A stretch of 64,000 bases of DNA from Gnetum montanum (lineage: Eukaryota > Streptophyta > Gnetopsida > Gnetales > Gnetaceae): assembly GCA_015680685.1 (NCBI GenBank), contig MNCI01008581.1, forward strand, positions 674,379 to 738,378. The letters are read 5' to 3'. The position numbers and the translations under genes were made by a program. Every line of letters begins with the position of its first letter. Positions within the stretch are counted from its first letter, which is position 1. Positions 23,285-34,871 of this stretch are shown in pieces. Under the pieces are notes generated by a model. It saw only the letters and a program-made list of their open reading frames with translations. It did not search any database and had not been told where the DNA came from.

Positions 23285-25265
23285 AATGGGGGGTATCCCC
23301 CATAACTAAATGGTTGAAGATGGCAAGGATTAATAAATAGAAGATGAGGATCCTTGCATGTTGGAAATATTAGGACCCAGTCATACTTACCCCATTAGGC
23401 TCCACACACTTGGTTATAGTAAGCATAGTGGGGTAATTTATGAGATGTGGTTCCCGAATAAAGAGTTGACCCACTATGATTTTTGGGACCACTAGATGAT
23501 ATGCAGGGATCAAGATGTTTCCCTCCATGGCTGTATTCATTGGGCCATATGGTTTTTGGAGTGTTAATTGGTGGCCCTGATGAAGTAACATGAGGTGTTG
23601 GGTTCAAAGATAAGGTTGCACCATAGGGTTGGACTTTTGCTGAGTTGGAGGATGCAGTGGCCCTAGAATTGTGTTGTCCCTTCCTAGGGTCATTTCTAAA
23701 GAAGGGACACCTTCAATGTTGCTGAGGTCTCTCACTACTATTGGCAATAGTAGCACAAGTAACGCTTAAGGGTTGTTTCTATGGTGCAGACACCTTAGGA
23801 ATAGTTGGTGGCAATGTAGAAGGAGGGAAAGGACGAGAATGTTGAAAATTAGAAGAAGTGTAAGGTGCACAAGGTAGTGGTTGTGTTGAGAACATGGGCT
23901 GATAATATTAAGGAGAATGATAATGCTATGAGATAGAGTATGTTGGCCCAGTTGGAGAAATAGGGTATTGGACTAGATAAGCATTTGGATTCAAATGATA
24001 TGAAGGATATCTCTAGTTTAGGGGTGGCTTTCCCCACAACTGGGATTGTTGCCACTGTGATCAAACATGGTATCTCTGTATCAACTCGGGATGTAACGTG
24101 CTTCCCCAATTCTCATATAAATGTAACAAGATTGGGCATTGGCCCTTGGGGTGATCATACAGGCAAATGTTGCATTCATACATGTGATTGGCAATTGAGC
24201 TCTTATTTTCCTTATCCCTTCTTTCCAATTTTCTGCTGATACTTTGTCCTACTTCTCAAGTTGTCAAAACTCTATCTCCAATGATATCGATATATTCTCC
24301 ATACTTTTTATGTGTCCATTCCAACATCCTATTAATCTTTTCCTTGACTACCTCTAACAATTATTGTACTAGCAAAGATGGTTCTTTTCCCTTATGGTAG
24401 GTTGATTTCTCCTTTTGTGATTATGCACCTTTGTTAAGTTGAGATTTTGGTGTTATTGATGTTTTTCAACACTCTCCCATGTAGCCATTTCTCCTTCTTC
24501 TTTTGCTACCTACTTAATAAGCTCTTGGAATTGATGGGTTCATAGTTTGTATAGTTGACCTTGGGCATACATCCCTAGGGTCTCTCTTGTTTCATTACAT
24601 AGCCCATCAATGATATGGTACATTAGCCTTTCTTGAAAGAACTCATGGCCTGGATAGTTGTTTAACAGTGCGTAATATCTTTCTAAGGCCATGTCCAAGG
24701 GTTTATGTTGTGCATGTTTCCACTCTTGGATTTGTTTCCTCAAGAATGACACTCTTATGTACATTTGATATCTTTCGTTAAAGAGTTCTATCATTGTTGG
24801 CCGACGTCGTATTGAATTTGGTTTTAACGATCTATACCATACTTTTGCTTGGCCAACGAGTGTCATAGGAAAAAGCTTGAGTTTTTTCCATCCGTTGTCA
24901 ATGTTGTTCCATGTGCAGGCATCGTAGAAGGCTTGTAAATGTTGATGCAGATCTAAGTCATAGCCTCCTAAAAAATTGGGAAAGTTTTTTAAATAAAGCT
25001 TGGGTAGGTGGCTCTCTTTACAATGCCTATGAGAAATTCGAACAACCTCTTGTATTTGCATTAGGCTTGTAGTGGCCAGTGGGGGTTTATCGTCATCAAG
25101 TAGGTTATGCTTTCATGCATTGGGATGATGTTGCCTTTGTTTATGTTTATAAGAAATCCCCACATCGGGCTGCGTACTCCAATCTTCATTGTCATATAAT
25201 TCATTAGTTCTCCAATAAATTTCCTCACTAGATGTGGCATTATTATAATCTTGTAGGAGAGCCAT
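23285..25265 (-). pseudogene. gag of B, fused to a stub of the polyprotein end
   Basis: The ATG at 25265 starts MALLQDYNNATSSEEIYWRT, 6 bases from the insertion point of C. One stop at about 25113 precedes a long open part (25061-24540) with the capsid core: FPNFLGGYDLDLHQHLQAFY, KLKLFPMTLVGQAKVWYRSL and a C-terminal ERYYALLNNYPGHEFF. The conserved Cys/His cluster reads CNICLYDHPKGQCP near 24190-24110. A proline-rich tail leads straight to a stub like the end of the family polyprotein (about 23310-23285), so protease to integrase were deleted. B's N-terminus differs from those of A, C and D. Confidence 0.8.
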
Positions 25266-25266
25266 G

Positions 25267-25271
25267 GTTGT
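25267..25271. repeat. Left target site duplication of C (GTTGT)
   Basis: GTTGT here and ATTGT at 32424-32428 match at 4 of 5 bases, which fits a 5-base duplication with one later change. Confidence 0.65.
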
Positions 25272-26188
25272 TGATGAGTGGTGAGGTACCCCTACACTCA
25301 ACCATATGAAATGAGTGTAGCACGTGCGATCTAGTTGAACTCCACAGACTAAATGCCTAAATGCCCCATGGAACACTTGTGGTTAATCATTTGTTGTCTT
25401 CCCAGACTTACTTGTTGTTGTCACGGTGTATGGTTAAGTAAGTCCGAGGTATATGATTTTTATGGTCTTTTCTGGTTTTATCTCCTATGCTAAAGGGTGA
25501 AGGGTTGAGAGACTAACTAACTCTAACTAAGTACCTAAGTCTAAATTAACTAGCGTTCGCATCCATTCCCACTTATCGTACACACCCTGAACTATGCAAC
25601 TATGGCTACCAAATGCTAATCGTTACTGGGATCACCACACATAACGCACATGCTCAAAGTGGTCATACTGAGGCACCTAACTAGCCTAAGTGTGATGAGC
25701 AGCCGATTCCTTGACTAGCCGTACACATCCATAGATGCTCGTAATCAAGTCATACTCATCCCATGTTCTAGGAGATAAGGGTGAGAGACTCTAATCGCAA
25801 TGAGTAGCCAATTCCTTGGTTAGCCGTACACATTCTTCAATGCTCGTAACCAAGTCGTACTCATTCCATGCTAACAATAGGTAATAAATAACATGTAATA
25901 AAAACTATCCATGTATTGCAAGGTTTATCCACAAAGCTCATCTTTATTTCCGTACACAACTTGCATTTAGGTACAAAGCTACTCGAATAAAGATTTGTTC
26001 ACTTGGGGACTCCTACTACGGGCACATGGAAAATATTCTATCTCTGGGATGATGAATCTGCTAGAGCTTCACTACTTCTAGCCTAGGATGGGAAATGAGG
26101 GGAGTGCCACCTCTTATTTATAGATTTGGTAGTGGACCGCGATATCGCATACGCGATATCGTGGTGCATGCGATATCGCATCTCATCA
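25272..26188 (-). repeat. 3' LTR of C
   Basis: 917 bases from TGATGAG to CTCATCA. At about 26139-26182 it has three near-palindromic GCGATATCGC units, next to a TATA box (complement of CTCTTATTTATAGA). The 5' LTR at 31473-32423 is its clear partner. Confidence 0.93.
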
Positions 26189-26352
26189 TACCCACATGAC
26201 TGAATGAAAACTCTTCCTCGAGTTCCTTACAATAATATCAGGTAGGTATGGAATTATTGAGAGGAATGGAACTAATGGGATAACATGTGAACAGATCATT
26301 ATTACAAGACTTGACAAAACTGGTGTTCATGACAACAGGGGTGAACACCTTA
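26189..26352 (-). other. PPT and 3' untranslated region of C
   Basis: TACCCACATGACTGAATGAA on the plus strand is the complement of the PPT, with one base differing from the family G-run. It abuts the 3' LTR. Confidence 0.7.
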
Positions 26353-26547
26353 TTACAATGACATCAGGCCTTTGTTGGCAGCTGAGAAAGAGAGAGAAAG
26401 AAAGGTTGTTGCTACCAACACCAAGATTGCACCTTCATTGTCCATCCGTAAGCATGCCATCGATCTTGCTCCTTGCATAGCTACTTCAGCACTACTCCAT
26501 TCCAAGTGTTTGCTCCAAATCCAATCCGTTGTTTGCATGTTTGCCAT
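26353..26547 (-). CDS. Short ORF3 relic of C (64 codons)
   Basis: It opens MANMQTTDWIWSKHLEWSSA directly after TTGTGTGTGCAG, which looks like a plant splice acceptor, at the position where ORF3 starts in B and E. The frame is intact to a TAA at 26353, but the long helical body and the EEPPPP end are missing. Element D has a similar short frame at 45313-45522. Whether it is expressed is unknown; it may only be what remains after a large ORF3 deletion. Confidence 0.45.
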   Translation of the reverse strand: MANMQTTDWIWSKHLEWSSAEVAMQGARSMACLRMDNEGAILVLVATTFLSLSFSAANKGLMSL

Positions 26548-28076
26548 CTGCACACACAACAGAATCATATATTAGCAAGGGTAATTGAATCATAATGTAA
26601 TTGATACCTTGCTTCGGTGTAAGTCCATTGGCTAGGTTGTGGTATGGTTGATATGGATCTGGGAATATATTAAGGATGACTACCAAAGGTGTAGGGGTTA
26701 GGAAGAAAATCAAAAATTTTGGGGCTAGGAGAAAGTCGAAAAAATCAGGCCCTGTACCCCCATGACTAATCGCGAACCTCCAGTAGCATTAGAATGGAGA
26801 AAGAAAAGGAGTAAGAAAGATAGATAAAAATGGATAACTATGGCATCGATGAAGTGGATTTCAAGATTGAAATGAATAAAATCAAAATTAAAATTAATTG
26901 CAAAATGTTAAGGGAAAAAATTTAACTAAATTTCCAAATAGGAAGGCCACTGGGTCCTTCCCAAAGCAAGTTCATGCCCTTAATGCCCTAACAAACCCAC
27001 ATTCAAAGAGTCTGTAGGCCTAGGGAATGTCATCTGGAACAAGAGTTAAAGTCTTAACCATAAGCATTTACCAAAAAGAAAACAATGCATCGACCAAAAT
27101 ATATACACTAATGATACAACCGACAATGAGGTGAACAATGGAGAGAAGAGAAATGGAATGGAATCCCAAGAACAAGGTGGTGTACAGCCCCTTGTGTGTT
27201 TGATGATTAATGTGACTTGGTAAATCTCATTCCAACTCTGGCCTCAAACCAACCACATCTAGTGACTTCACATCAACACATTCGGTTAAACCATCCACTT
27301 GGGTAACAAGAATGAACGCTCCAAGAGCCACCACCATTCCGACAAAAAAAAGGAGAGAATGGGAAGCAAGAAGGGCCTTAGTTAGAGGGAACATTTTGGG
27401 TTCCATAACTAGTGCTTGTAGCCCAAGTTTATTCATCTAAGGGATGTGCTTTGAATTCTCACTTGGTTTTTTTTTTGTTTTGTTTTGTGTTTTTATCCAT
27501 GAGAACCACACCATGCAAAGACTTCTTATTTTTATTGTCTCAGGTTCCGATAATTGGGTAACATCAAAATGGCAAGAAAACTCAAGAAGAAACATTCAAG
27601 CACGCAAGAGAATGACCAACACAAAAGCATCAAGCTCCTTTAAAGTCACACCCTTTTCAATCCTTGAGTCCTTCCTTAGTTTGAGAAATCCCCAGTCACC
27701 GATTCGTTAAAGTTCTTATTAGAAAGGGACTGCATATTCCCAGGCCAAGAGAAACCATAGAAATTGGTGGATGGATGGATGAAGTGAACTCATTGCCTAC
27801 CATATCAGAAGAAACATACCTTAGTATCAACATTGTGACTTAAAGGTAAAAACTAAACATTAGTAATAAATATGAAAATAGTTCATACCATCATGAAGAA
27901 CACTTATTATGGGACAAACTTACAGGGTGGATCACACACACACACAAAAATTGAAAAAGTATAACGATTTTGTAAAATAAAAAAAACGAAAAAAGTTAAA
28001 GAAATGTGTCAAACAAAAATGTGTAAAACAAAAACATGTAAAATAAAAACTTAAAAGAACTGAGGGCCCCATATGG
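26548..28076 (-). other. Spacer of C between polyprotein end and short ORF3
   Basis: Non-coding. It matches the post-pol spacers of D and E in several phrases (for example the segment with AAAGCACATCCC and the runs of A). No GATATC-plus-TATA module is present, unlike B. Confidence 0.6.
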
Positions 28077-28973
28077 TTAGCATAGGTGGCCATCTCCCCC
28101 ATGACTGAGTTGTAAGGGAGAGATCTGAAATAATGAGCATTTGTTTGAATTTCGTAGAAGTGCCCAACTTCTCCCAATTGATGTTCTTAGGTTGAGGGGT
28201 GGAATTTGGTGATGCTCATATTTCAATGTGTCTATGCCTTCGTTACGGACATGGGTTTCCTCAGTTCGTTCCATGCACATTTTTCTACTCCTTCTAGCTG
28301 TCAACCACGAGGTGTCTACTACTTCTTGTGTGGTTGCTACATACAGGCATCTTTGTTTCAATGTTTCCTGGGCACACCTGTTACATGGAGGCATTTCCTC
28401 CATGTCATCACCTGATGAATCACTGTATGTGATGCATGGAACTTTCCTCTTCTCGATCTTTCCACATATGTTTATCTTAGATATTTCCAAGGAAAGATCA
28501 CGGATCCTAAGGCATGCGTCTACTATACTAAGCCATGCCCTTCCCATTATAATCGGGAAGTCCCCTTCGTTATTGTTCACATCAATCAACAAAAAATTAG
28601 CTGGGTAAGACCAACCACACACAGTGGTGATGATGTCCTCCACCAATCCCAAGGGAATGATGATGGACTGGTCTACCAACTCTAGTTCAATGTTACTCTC
28701 CTTGAGTTGGGATAGGTTCTAGGCGTGATACATCTCTTGTGAAATTAAGTTGACTCCATAACCTGAATCAAGAAGAACCCTATGTGGTTTATTTTTGACG
28801 ATCTGCAAATAGATTAAGGGACTCCCAGGGTTAGTTAGTTTCCTGGGAAGGTGGCCTACCTTGATCCAGTCGGTTACGGTATGCATTAACATAACCGTAT
28901 GCGTTACGCTCTGTTGGACTGAAGGGTGCTTCGAAGTGTTAGATGGTGGAGAAGTGTACATGGCCTCAACCAC
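28077..28973 (-). pseudogene. Protease region of C, joined to the polyprotein C-terminus
   Basis: This is a retropepsin-like domain for processing gag. It has PRKLTNPGSPLIYLQIV, then the active-site loop LLDSGYGVNLIS with the DSG triplet intact, then PLGLVEDIITTVCGWSYPAN and DFPIIMGRAWLSIVDA. One TAG (in MYHA-stop-NLSQL, where relatives have Trp) breaks the frame near 28720. After the protease the frame passes about 130 residues of linker and then ends in polyprotein C-terminal sequence (SPLQLSHGGDGHLC in this frame), so RT to integrase are deleted. C has the only intact DSG triplet in the window. Confidence 0.82.
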
Positions 28974-31329
28974 TTGTTGTTGTGAGAGTTTGTCTAGGCT
29001 TTTGGTTCTGAAGTAAGGTCTTCTCTTTTTATAGTTGTCAAAACCAACATCAGGTTGGATATTTACAACTCTCGCAGCATGACGTTGCTATGATTGAGGA
29101 GGAAGTTCCCCTTGCATTGTTGGAGCAGGAGGTATTATGGGGACTACTTGTGGTGGAAGAGGTGTAGATGGATTAGGAGGATGGAATGAGTCTGAGATGT
29201 CTCCTGGAGGAGAAGGAGTTCTTTTGAAGTACTCCCAAACTTGGTAGTGATGGTTGGGGGTTACGTGACCCATAGAGTCACTTGGAGAAATCGGCTACTG
29301 CACATAATAACCATAAGGATCAAGCTTTTGGTAAGGGTACTGTTGTATTAGTGATGGCATCCCCCATGACTGTGGGTATTTCCACTGCTGATGCTATCTG
29401 ATGGATTGTGGTGGAGTTCCACTTGGATAATACGTTAAGGGTTGGTGGAACTGTCTTGGGTTACCTTGTGGATAAGGTAACCTTCGGGGTGTTTGCCGTT
29501 GGTTGAGTCTTGGATTAAGCGCATACACCCCAGAATCCTGTAGATGTGAGATGATGGGGCAACATCCCTTAGGATGGTCATAATGCCAAATCTCACATCC
29601 ACTGTCATCATCTGAATCTGAATCCTCAGCCACATTGGAGTTAGTGATTTTTTCCTTATCCTTGTTATGTGCAGGGCCTAAATCTCTCCACTTTTTCTTA
29701 CCTTTGTCACTACTTTGTTCTACCTTAGATTCTTCTACAATTTTCAATATTGTTTCAATTCTTGAGTCTAAGGAAATCGGCAAAGTTTTCTGATTCACTA
29801 ACTCTTCGATTGGTGACTCATCCTCTTCATCGCAAAATTTCACTTCCTTCTTTCGAAGGGAGGGATCATGGTTGTACTTTTCCACACTTTCTCTTTTTCA
29901 TATCTCACCTTCTTCATTTGCTACTTGCTCCAACAAGCTATGTACTTCATGGGCTCTAAGTTGTGAGAGTTTCCCTTGGGCATAAGTCCCAAGGGTTCTT
30001 CTAGTTTCATTCCTTAGCCCATCCACAATGTGGTGAAGTTGATCCCGCTGAGCATACCCATGGCCTGGGCAATGATGTAACAATGTGTAATAGCAGGCCA
30101 TGGCAGTATCCAAGGGTTTGTGTGTACCTTGCTTCCAGCCTTAGATATGCTTACGCAAATTGGACACTCTGGAGTACGTTTGATACTTCTCGTTAAATAG
30201 TTCTAGCATCATACTCCACCTCCTGATGGTTTCCGATTCTAAGGACTGGTACCAGCTCTCTTCTTCTTTGGTGAGTGTCCTTGGGAACAACTTAAGTTTT
30301 TGCCACTCATTTTCTCTATGCTGCAAGGCATATGCATTGTGGAATTCCTGCAAACGATTTTGCGAATTAGCATTGTATCCCCCTTTGAACCATGGGATAT
30401 TATTCATGTCTAATAGTTTGATCTAGCTATCCTTTAAATGCCTTGTGGGAATCCTAACTACCTCTGTAAGGTCAATCATACTTCAGGTTACGAGTAGGGG
30501 CTCATCATGATCGTCTCTTTCATGACACCTGTGATGTCCGTGTTGTTCCCTACTCTCCCTACGTCCTTGCCCTTTTCCTCTCTCTCGACTTTCACGTCGA
30601 GGTCTTTCATCTTTCTTACTTTTATCCTCACCTTTATGTTCATGGTGGTTGCACCCAGATGTGGAAGGAGAGGATGAGTGATGTGAAGAAGGGGAAGAAG
30701 AAGGGGAACCATCGCCATGATGATGTTTCTTGCCTTCTCTTCAATTGTTATGGCCCTGATCTTTGTGACGATCAAAGTGCTCATCCTTAGCATGAGTGGT
30801 TGTTTCCTCTGTGAAGGATATGTATTGTTGATCCTAGGTTCTGATACTCATCCTCCTCACCATCATTAGGAGGGGGAACATCCTTTGCTAAAGAACCCCT
30901 AATAAAGGGTTCCTCGTCTCCTATTTCACTAAGGACATGCAGGGCTTTGCCCTTTAGAAAAGCATGTTGACTCTCTTGCCTTAAGTCTCTCATACGTTGG
31001 GCACCTATGGGATAATAATCCCTCATGTCAAAATCTTCCACAACGTATTCCGTGAAATACTCTTGCATGCCAATCTGTACCAAGGCATGGAAAAGCATGC
31101 GAGAGATTGGTCGATCTAAGGGTAACATAATGTGACCTTGCAAATCTCTCCACTGTAGTTGTTTGTCCTGATGGAAAACAAAACTAAAATTAGGAATATA
31201 CTCATCGGGATAAGTATATGTCATCCTCTATTTTTTAGGACTTGGCTTATTTTGGTTATGCATTTTATCTTGCCAATTGTCTCATGTGTGGTCCTTAGGT
31301 GGTGAGTTGCTCTTATGAGAAGAAGGCAT
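28974..31329 (-). pseudogene. gag of C, nearly intact
   Basis: This is the capsid/nucleocapsid precursor. It begins with the ATG at 31329 (MPSSHKSNSPPKDHT, then a stop) and re-opens at MTYTYPDEYIPNFSF (31224). The capsid core spans 30407-29898: FKGGYNANSQNRLQEFHNAY, KLKLFPRTLTKEEESWYQSL and LHHIVDGLRNETRRTLGTYA. A charged basic/acidic stretch with a Ser-Asp run (EDSDSDDDSG) follows. Next is the Cys/His cluster CEIWHYDHPKGCCPIISH, then LQDSGVYALNP and a long Pro/Gln/Tyr tail. The few stops sit at sites where relatives have Gln or Trp. It is the best template for gag of this group. Confidence 0.85.
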
Positions 31330-31452
31330 TTTTATCGGTGTGCTAAATTCACCATTATATAAAATTTTTCTTTTGATTAACCCAAAGGTTCGTTAAGGCT
31401 CACAATGATGTGATTGATATCCCTTATGTTTTATTCGGTGCACAAACACTTA

Positions 31453-31472
31453 GTCCTCAGCAACGATGCCAA
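31453..31472 (-). other. Primer binding site of C
   Basis: The minus strand reads TTGGCATCGTTGCTGAGGAC next to the LTR. It differs from the tRNA-Asp site only by transitions, mostly C to T or G to A. Confidence 0.8.
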
Positions 31473-32423
31473 TGATGAGTGGCGAGGTATCCCTACACTC
31501 AACCATACGAAACGAGCGTAGCACACGCGATCTGGTCGAACTCTGTAGACTAAATTTCTAGACGCCCCATGGAACACTTGGGGTTAATCATTCATTGTCT
31601 TCCCATACTTGCTAGTTGTTGTCATGGTGTATGATTAAGTAAGTCCGAGGTATATGATTTTTTTGGTCTTTTCTAGTTTTATCTCCTATGCTAAAGGGTG
31701 AAGGGTTGAGAGACTAACTAACTCTAACTAAGTACCTAAGTCTAAATTAACTAGCATCAGCATCTGTTCCCACTTACCATACACACCTTGAACTATGCAA
31801 CTATGGCTACCAAACACTAATCGTTACTGGGATCACCACACATAACGCACGTGCTCGAAGTGGTCGTACTGAGGCACCTAACTAGCCTAAGTGTGATGAG
31901 TAGCTAATTCCTTGACTAGCTGTACACATCCATAGATGCTCGTAATCAAGTCGTACTTATCCCATGTTCTAGGAGATAAGGGTGAGAGAATCTAATTGCG
32001 ATGAGTAGCCGATTCCTTGGTTAGCCGTACACATTCGTCAATGCTCGTAACCAAGTCATAATCATGCCACGCTAACAACAGGTAATAAATAACATGTAAT
32101 CAAACCTATCCATGTACTACAAGGTTTATCCACAAAGCTCATCTTTATTGCTGTACACAACTTGCGTTTAGGTACAAAGCTGCTCGAATAAAGATCCGTT
32201 CACTTAGGGACTCCTACTACGGGCACATGGAAAATATTCTATCTCTGGGGTGATCAATCCGCCAGAGCTTCGCTACTTCTAGCCTAGGATGGGAAATGAG
32301 GGGAGTGCCACCTCTTATTTATAGATTTGGTGGTGGACCACGATATTACGTACGTGATATCACAGGGGACGACACGATATCGCTTACGCAATATCGCGGT
32401 GCATGCAATATCGTGTCTCATCA
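31473..32423 (-). repeat. 5' LTR of C
   Basis: 951 bases, TGATGAG to CTCATCA. Its U3 carries more GATATC palindrome units than the 3' LTR (an extra ACGATATTACGTACGTGATA stretch near 32340-32360), so the two LTRs differ by repeat number. Confidence 0.92.
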
Positions 32424-32540
32424 ATTGTGCAATTGTGTGTGAATTTATATGTGACTTTTCATAATTAGTTCTTCCTTAAGGATATATCATTAATTCCTAT
32501 ATAGTGACCTTGTATTATATAACTAATCTAGATAACTAGC
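32424..32540 (-). other. 5' leader of B, cut off from gag by C
   Basis: This short untranslated stretch lies between B's PBS and the C insertion point. On the other side of C, the gag ATG of B follows within 6 bases. Confidence 0.7.
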
Positions 32541-32563
32541 ACCGTCTCTAGCAACAGCGCTGA
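32541..32563 (-). other. Primer binding site of B
   Basis: The minus strand reads TCAGCGCTGTTGCTAGAGAC, then GGT. This aligns with the tRNA-Asp site, again with transitions only. Confidence 0.75.
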
Positions 32564-33353
32564 TGATGAGTGGTTAGGTACCCCTACACTCAACCATACG
32601 AATATGAGCGTTTCACGCGCGATCTGGTCAAACTCCATAGACAGGTTAGTTGTGGTATCAAGATAGTTATCCTTAGGTTGTAGTTCATTTTCTTCCCATC
32701 TAGACTAGTGTTAACTTTGTCATGTATGTTTTAGTCTAGAATGAGGTGTATGATGTGTTCCTATACTACTACTACTCCTGAATACAATGGGAAATGATAT
32801 TAACTAAGCTAAGAGAGAGAGGGTGAGAGAGAATCTAAGCTAGACTAAGTTCGATGAGCATCTATTCCTCGATCATCCATACACATCTTATACTTTGTGC
32901 ATGACTACCACTGGGATTACCAAGCGTAGATCCTAGGTACGCTACTAGGTTACCAAGTAGTCACACTTAAATGCTCGTAATCAAGTCATACTCATTCCGC
33001 GTTTAACAAGAGTTTAGGGTGAAGAGATATTAACTAAGAAAGCAGTAAATAACAATTAAATAAATAATTACGCTAATTTAATGCTGCAATGATGAAGTAA
33101 TCTCGATCTTTATTTCTGGTCATGTGTGTGTCCAAGTACGTCACACTCGAATAAGGATGTCGTATAATTACAATCACCACACTACGGGCATACACTGGGA
33201 GAGAAGGGTTAAGAGAAGAACTACATAAAACTTAACACTTAAACTAAGAATTGACAAAAAGCTACCTATCAGAACTATCTACCTCTTATTTATAGATGAG
33301 GAGACAAGCTACAATATCACAATATCATGGTTAACTAAAATGGTGACTCATCA
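32564..33353 (-). repeat. 5' LTR of B
   Basis: 790 bases and partner of 17657-18465. It has lost part of the GATATC palindrome block seen in the 3' LTR: only GATATTGT/GATATC-like words remain near 33310-33330. Confidence 0.92.
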
Positions 33354-34790
33354 TCTCCCAATGCTTTCCAAGCTTCTATAGAAATGCTATTTGATCTAAT
33401 AGCTTTTTTATTTTTCTTCTTTGATGAGGCTATCTTTACCTCAGAGAAGGAAAGTTCATTAAGCAAATCAAAATTTGGTTTTTCTTCTTAGATTTCTTTC
33501 ATTGAAATTCTTTCATTGTCTATTACCAAAATTCTTTCATTCTCTTTCTTCATGCATTTGACATGATCAATGTACTTACATTTTTTGTTTCCAATTTTTG
33601 ACAATATATATATATATATATATCTCCTTTTTTTTCTAATTTCTTATAAAAGCTATCCAAGATCTTATGTTTATCTATGACTACTACTATAGTCGCCTCC
33701 TTTTTTGTCATTTTGTATATTAGCCAATTTTTTGGTTATTGCTCTTTTGTCATTTTAAAATTATTTTTTCTTATTTTGGATAGCATGTTGCACTTCATTG
33801 CTATACCATCATGTCTCCTTTTGGGTGTATCTTTTGCCTTTTGTTTTACCCAAAATATTCTTTTTGATTTCTTGAATGCAACTTTCCATTTGGATTAAAA
33901 TTATATTTGTAGTGGAATCTCAATTTAAGATTCTGCATGAAGCAATCATTCTTTGAATAAGGTAATGCTATTTTTCTTCAAATTGCACTATTTTATGCAT
34001 TTAGTCCCTTTTCTTGTACTAACTTTGAAGCTATGTATAACTAAGTCCATAACCATTAGTCAATGCTGAATTGCAAGGTACTTTTTAAGTATCTCCTTAT
34101 AGTCTTTGCCCATGACCTAGTCTCTTTTGCATAGCAAAAAATAATCAATTTGTATTTTATTTATATAACTATTACATGTAAATAAAAGTTTTGCCCTCTT
34201 CCTAAAATAAGTATTTATAGTTGCAAGATTATAAGCACTTTCAAATTGCAATTATAAATCTCCCATATCATTATGCTTGCCAAAGTCATATCCTCCATGA
34301 ATCCTATCATATCCTATGTTCATAAATTTAGCATTCTCATTAAAATCTAGGCCAATGAATACGCTTTCTTACTAGGAAATATCTTAAAGCACCTCATCCA
34401 TAGAATCCTAAGAATCTTGCTTGATGAAATTTTCTAGGGTAATTTGTGAGGCATATAGGCTGATGATGTTGATGTTATCATTTCTACGCACAAGCTTGAT
34501 GCCTATAATTCAATCACCATGGTGGTATACTTATATCACCTTATCTTTAATTGATTGATCAATGATGATGCTTACTCCATTTCAGCAAATTTTTTCCTAA
34601 GTAGAAGAGTTTGTAATCCTGGCTTAAACCTTTAGCTTTATCTCCTTTTCATCTTATTTCTTGGAGGTAGGTAATGTTAATTCTATCTTTTCATGGCACT
34701 AACTCAATGAGGATAAAGTTCCTTGCAAACTTAAAATGTAGATTCAACATGACATGATTGACCACTTATTTACATGACTTCAAATGTCAT
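33354..34790 (-). pseudogene. RTE-type LINE: endonuclease and start of RT (right of B)
   Basis: The LINE protein nicks target DNA and reverse transcribes its RNA there. Minus-strand translation gives an AP-type endonuclease: YLQEIR, NGVSIIIDQSIKDKVI, NIISLYASQ, VFIGLDFNENAK, then HGGYDFGKHNDMGDL and ATINTYFRKRAKLLFTC with QIDYFLLC. These follow the order known for the RTE clade (NGVGI, SAYAPQ, GDFN, HGGFG, NT-F-K, QIDY). The linker helix (SFYKKL, KKGDIY) leads to the RT start (KKNKKAIRSNSISIEAWKAL) at the B joint. The right end abuts the 3' region of element H. An AT run lies at about 33602-33625. Many stops and shifts are present. Confidence 0.82.
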
Positions 34791-34871
34791 AGTGGTGTTT
34801 TACAAAACTTGATACAAGTGTATGACCATTCAAAACAAAACAAAATAAAATTTGGAATAGCACAATGTAGA

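Larger units (their letters stand above)
25272..32423 (-). mobile_element. LTR retrotransposon C: gag-protease element nested in B
   Basis: LTRs 25272-26188 and 31473-32423 enclose, on the minus strand, PBS, gag, protease, a short spacer, a 64-codon ORF3 relic and the PPT. RT, RNase H and integrase are missing: the protease frame runs into the polyprotein C-terminus near 28110. It lies inside B, so it is younger than B, and its frames are the least damaged in the window. Confidence 0.92.
17657..33353 (-). mobile_element. LTR retrotransposon B: gag and ORF3 but no pol; split by C
   Basis: Both LTRs are present (17657-18465 and 32564-33353), flanked by a perfect TCTCC duplication (17652-17656, 33354-33358). 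It is inserted in an RTE LINE. On the minus strand the order is 5' LTR, PBS, short leader, gag, a stub of the polyprotein end, a long spacer, ORF3, PPT and 3' LTR. Protease, RT, RNase H and integrase are absent, so it needed enzymes from relatives. Element C sits in the leader, just upstream of the gag ATG. Without C it would be about 8.5 kb. Confidence 0.9.

Noticed and set aside
28206-28608. Two plus-strand frames of 69 and 126 codons
   Set aside because: They are the antisense of the well-supported protease frame of C.
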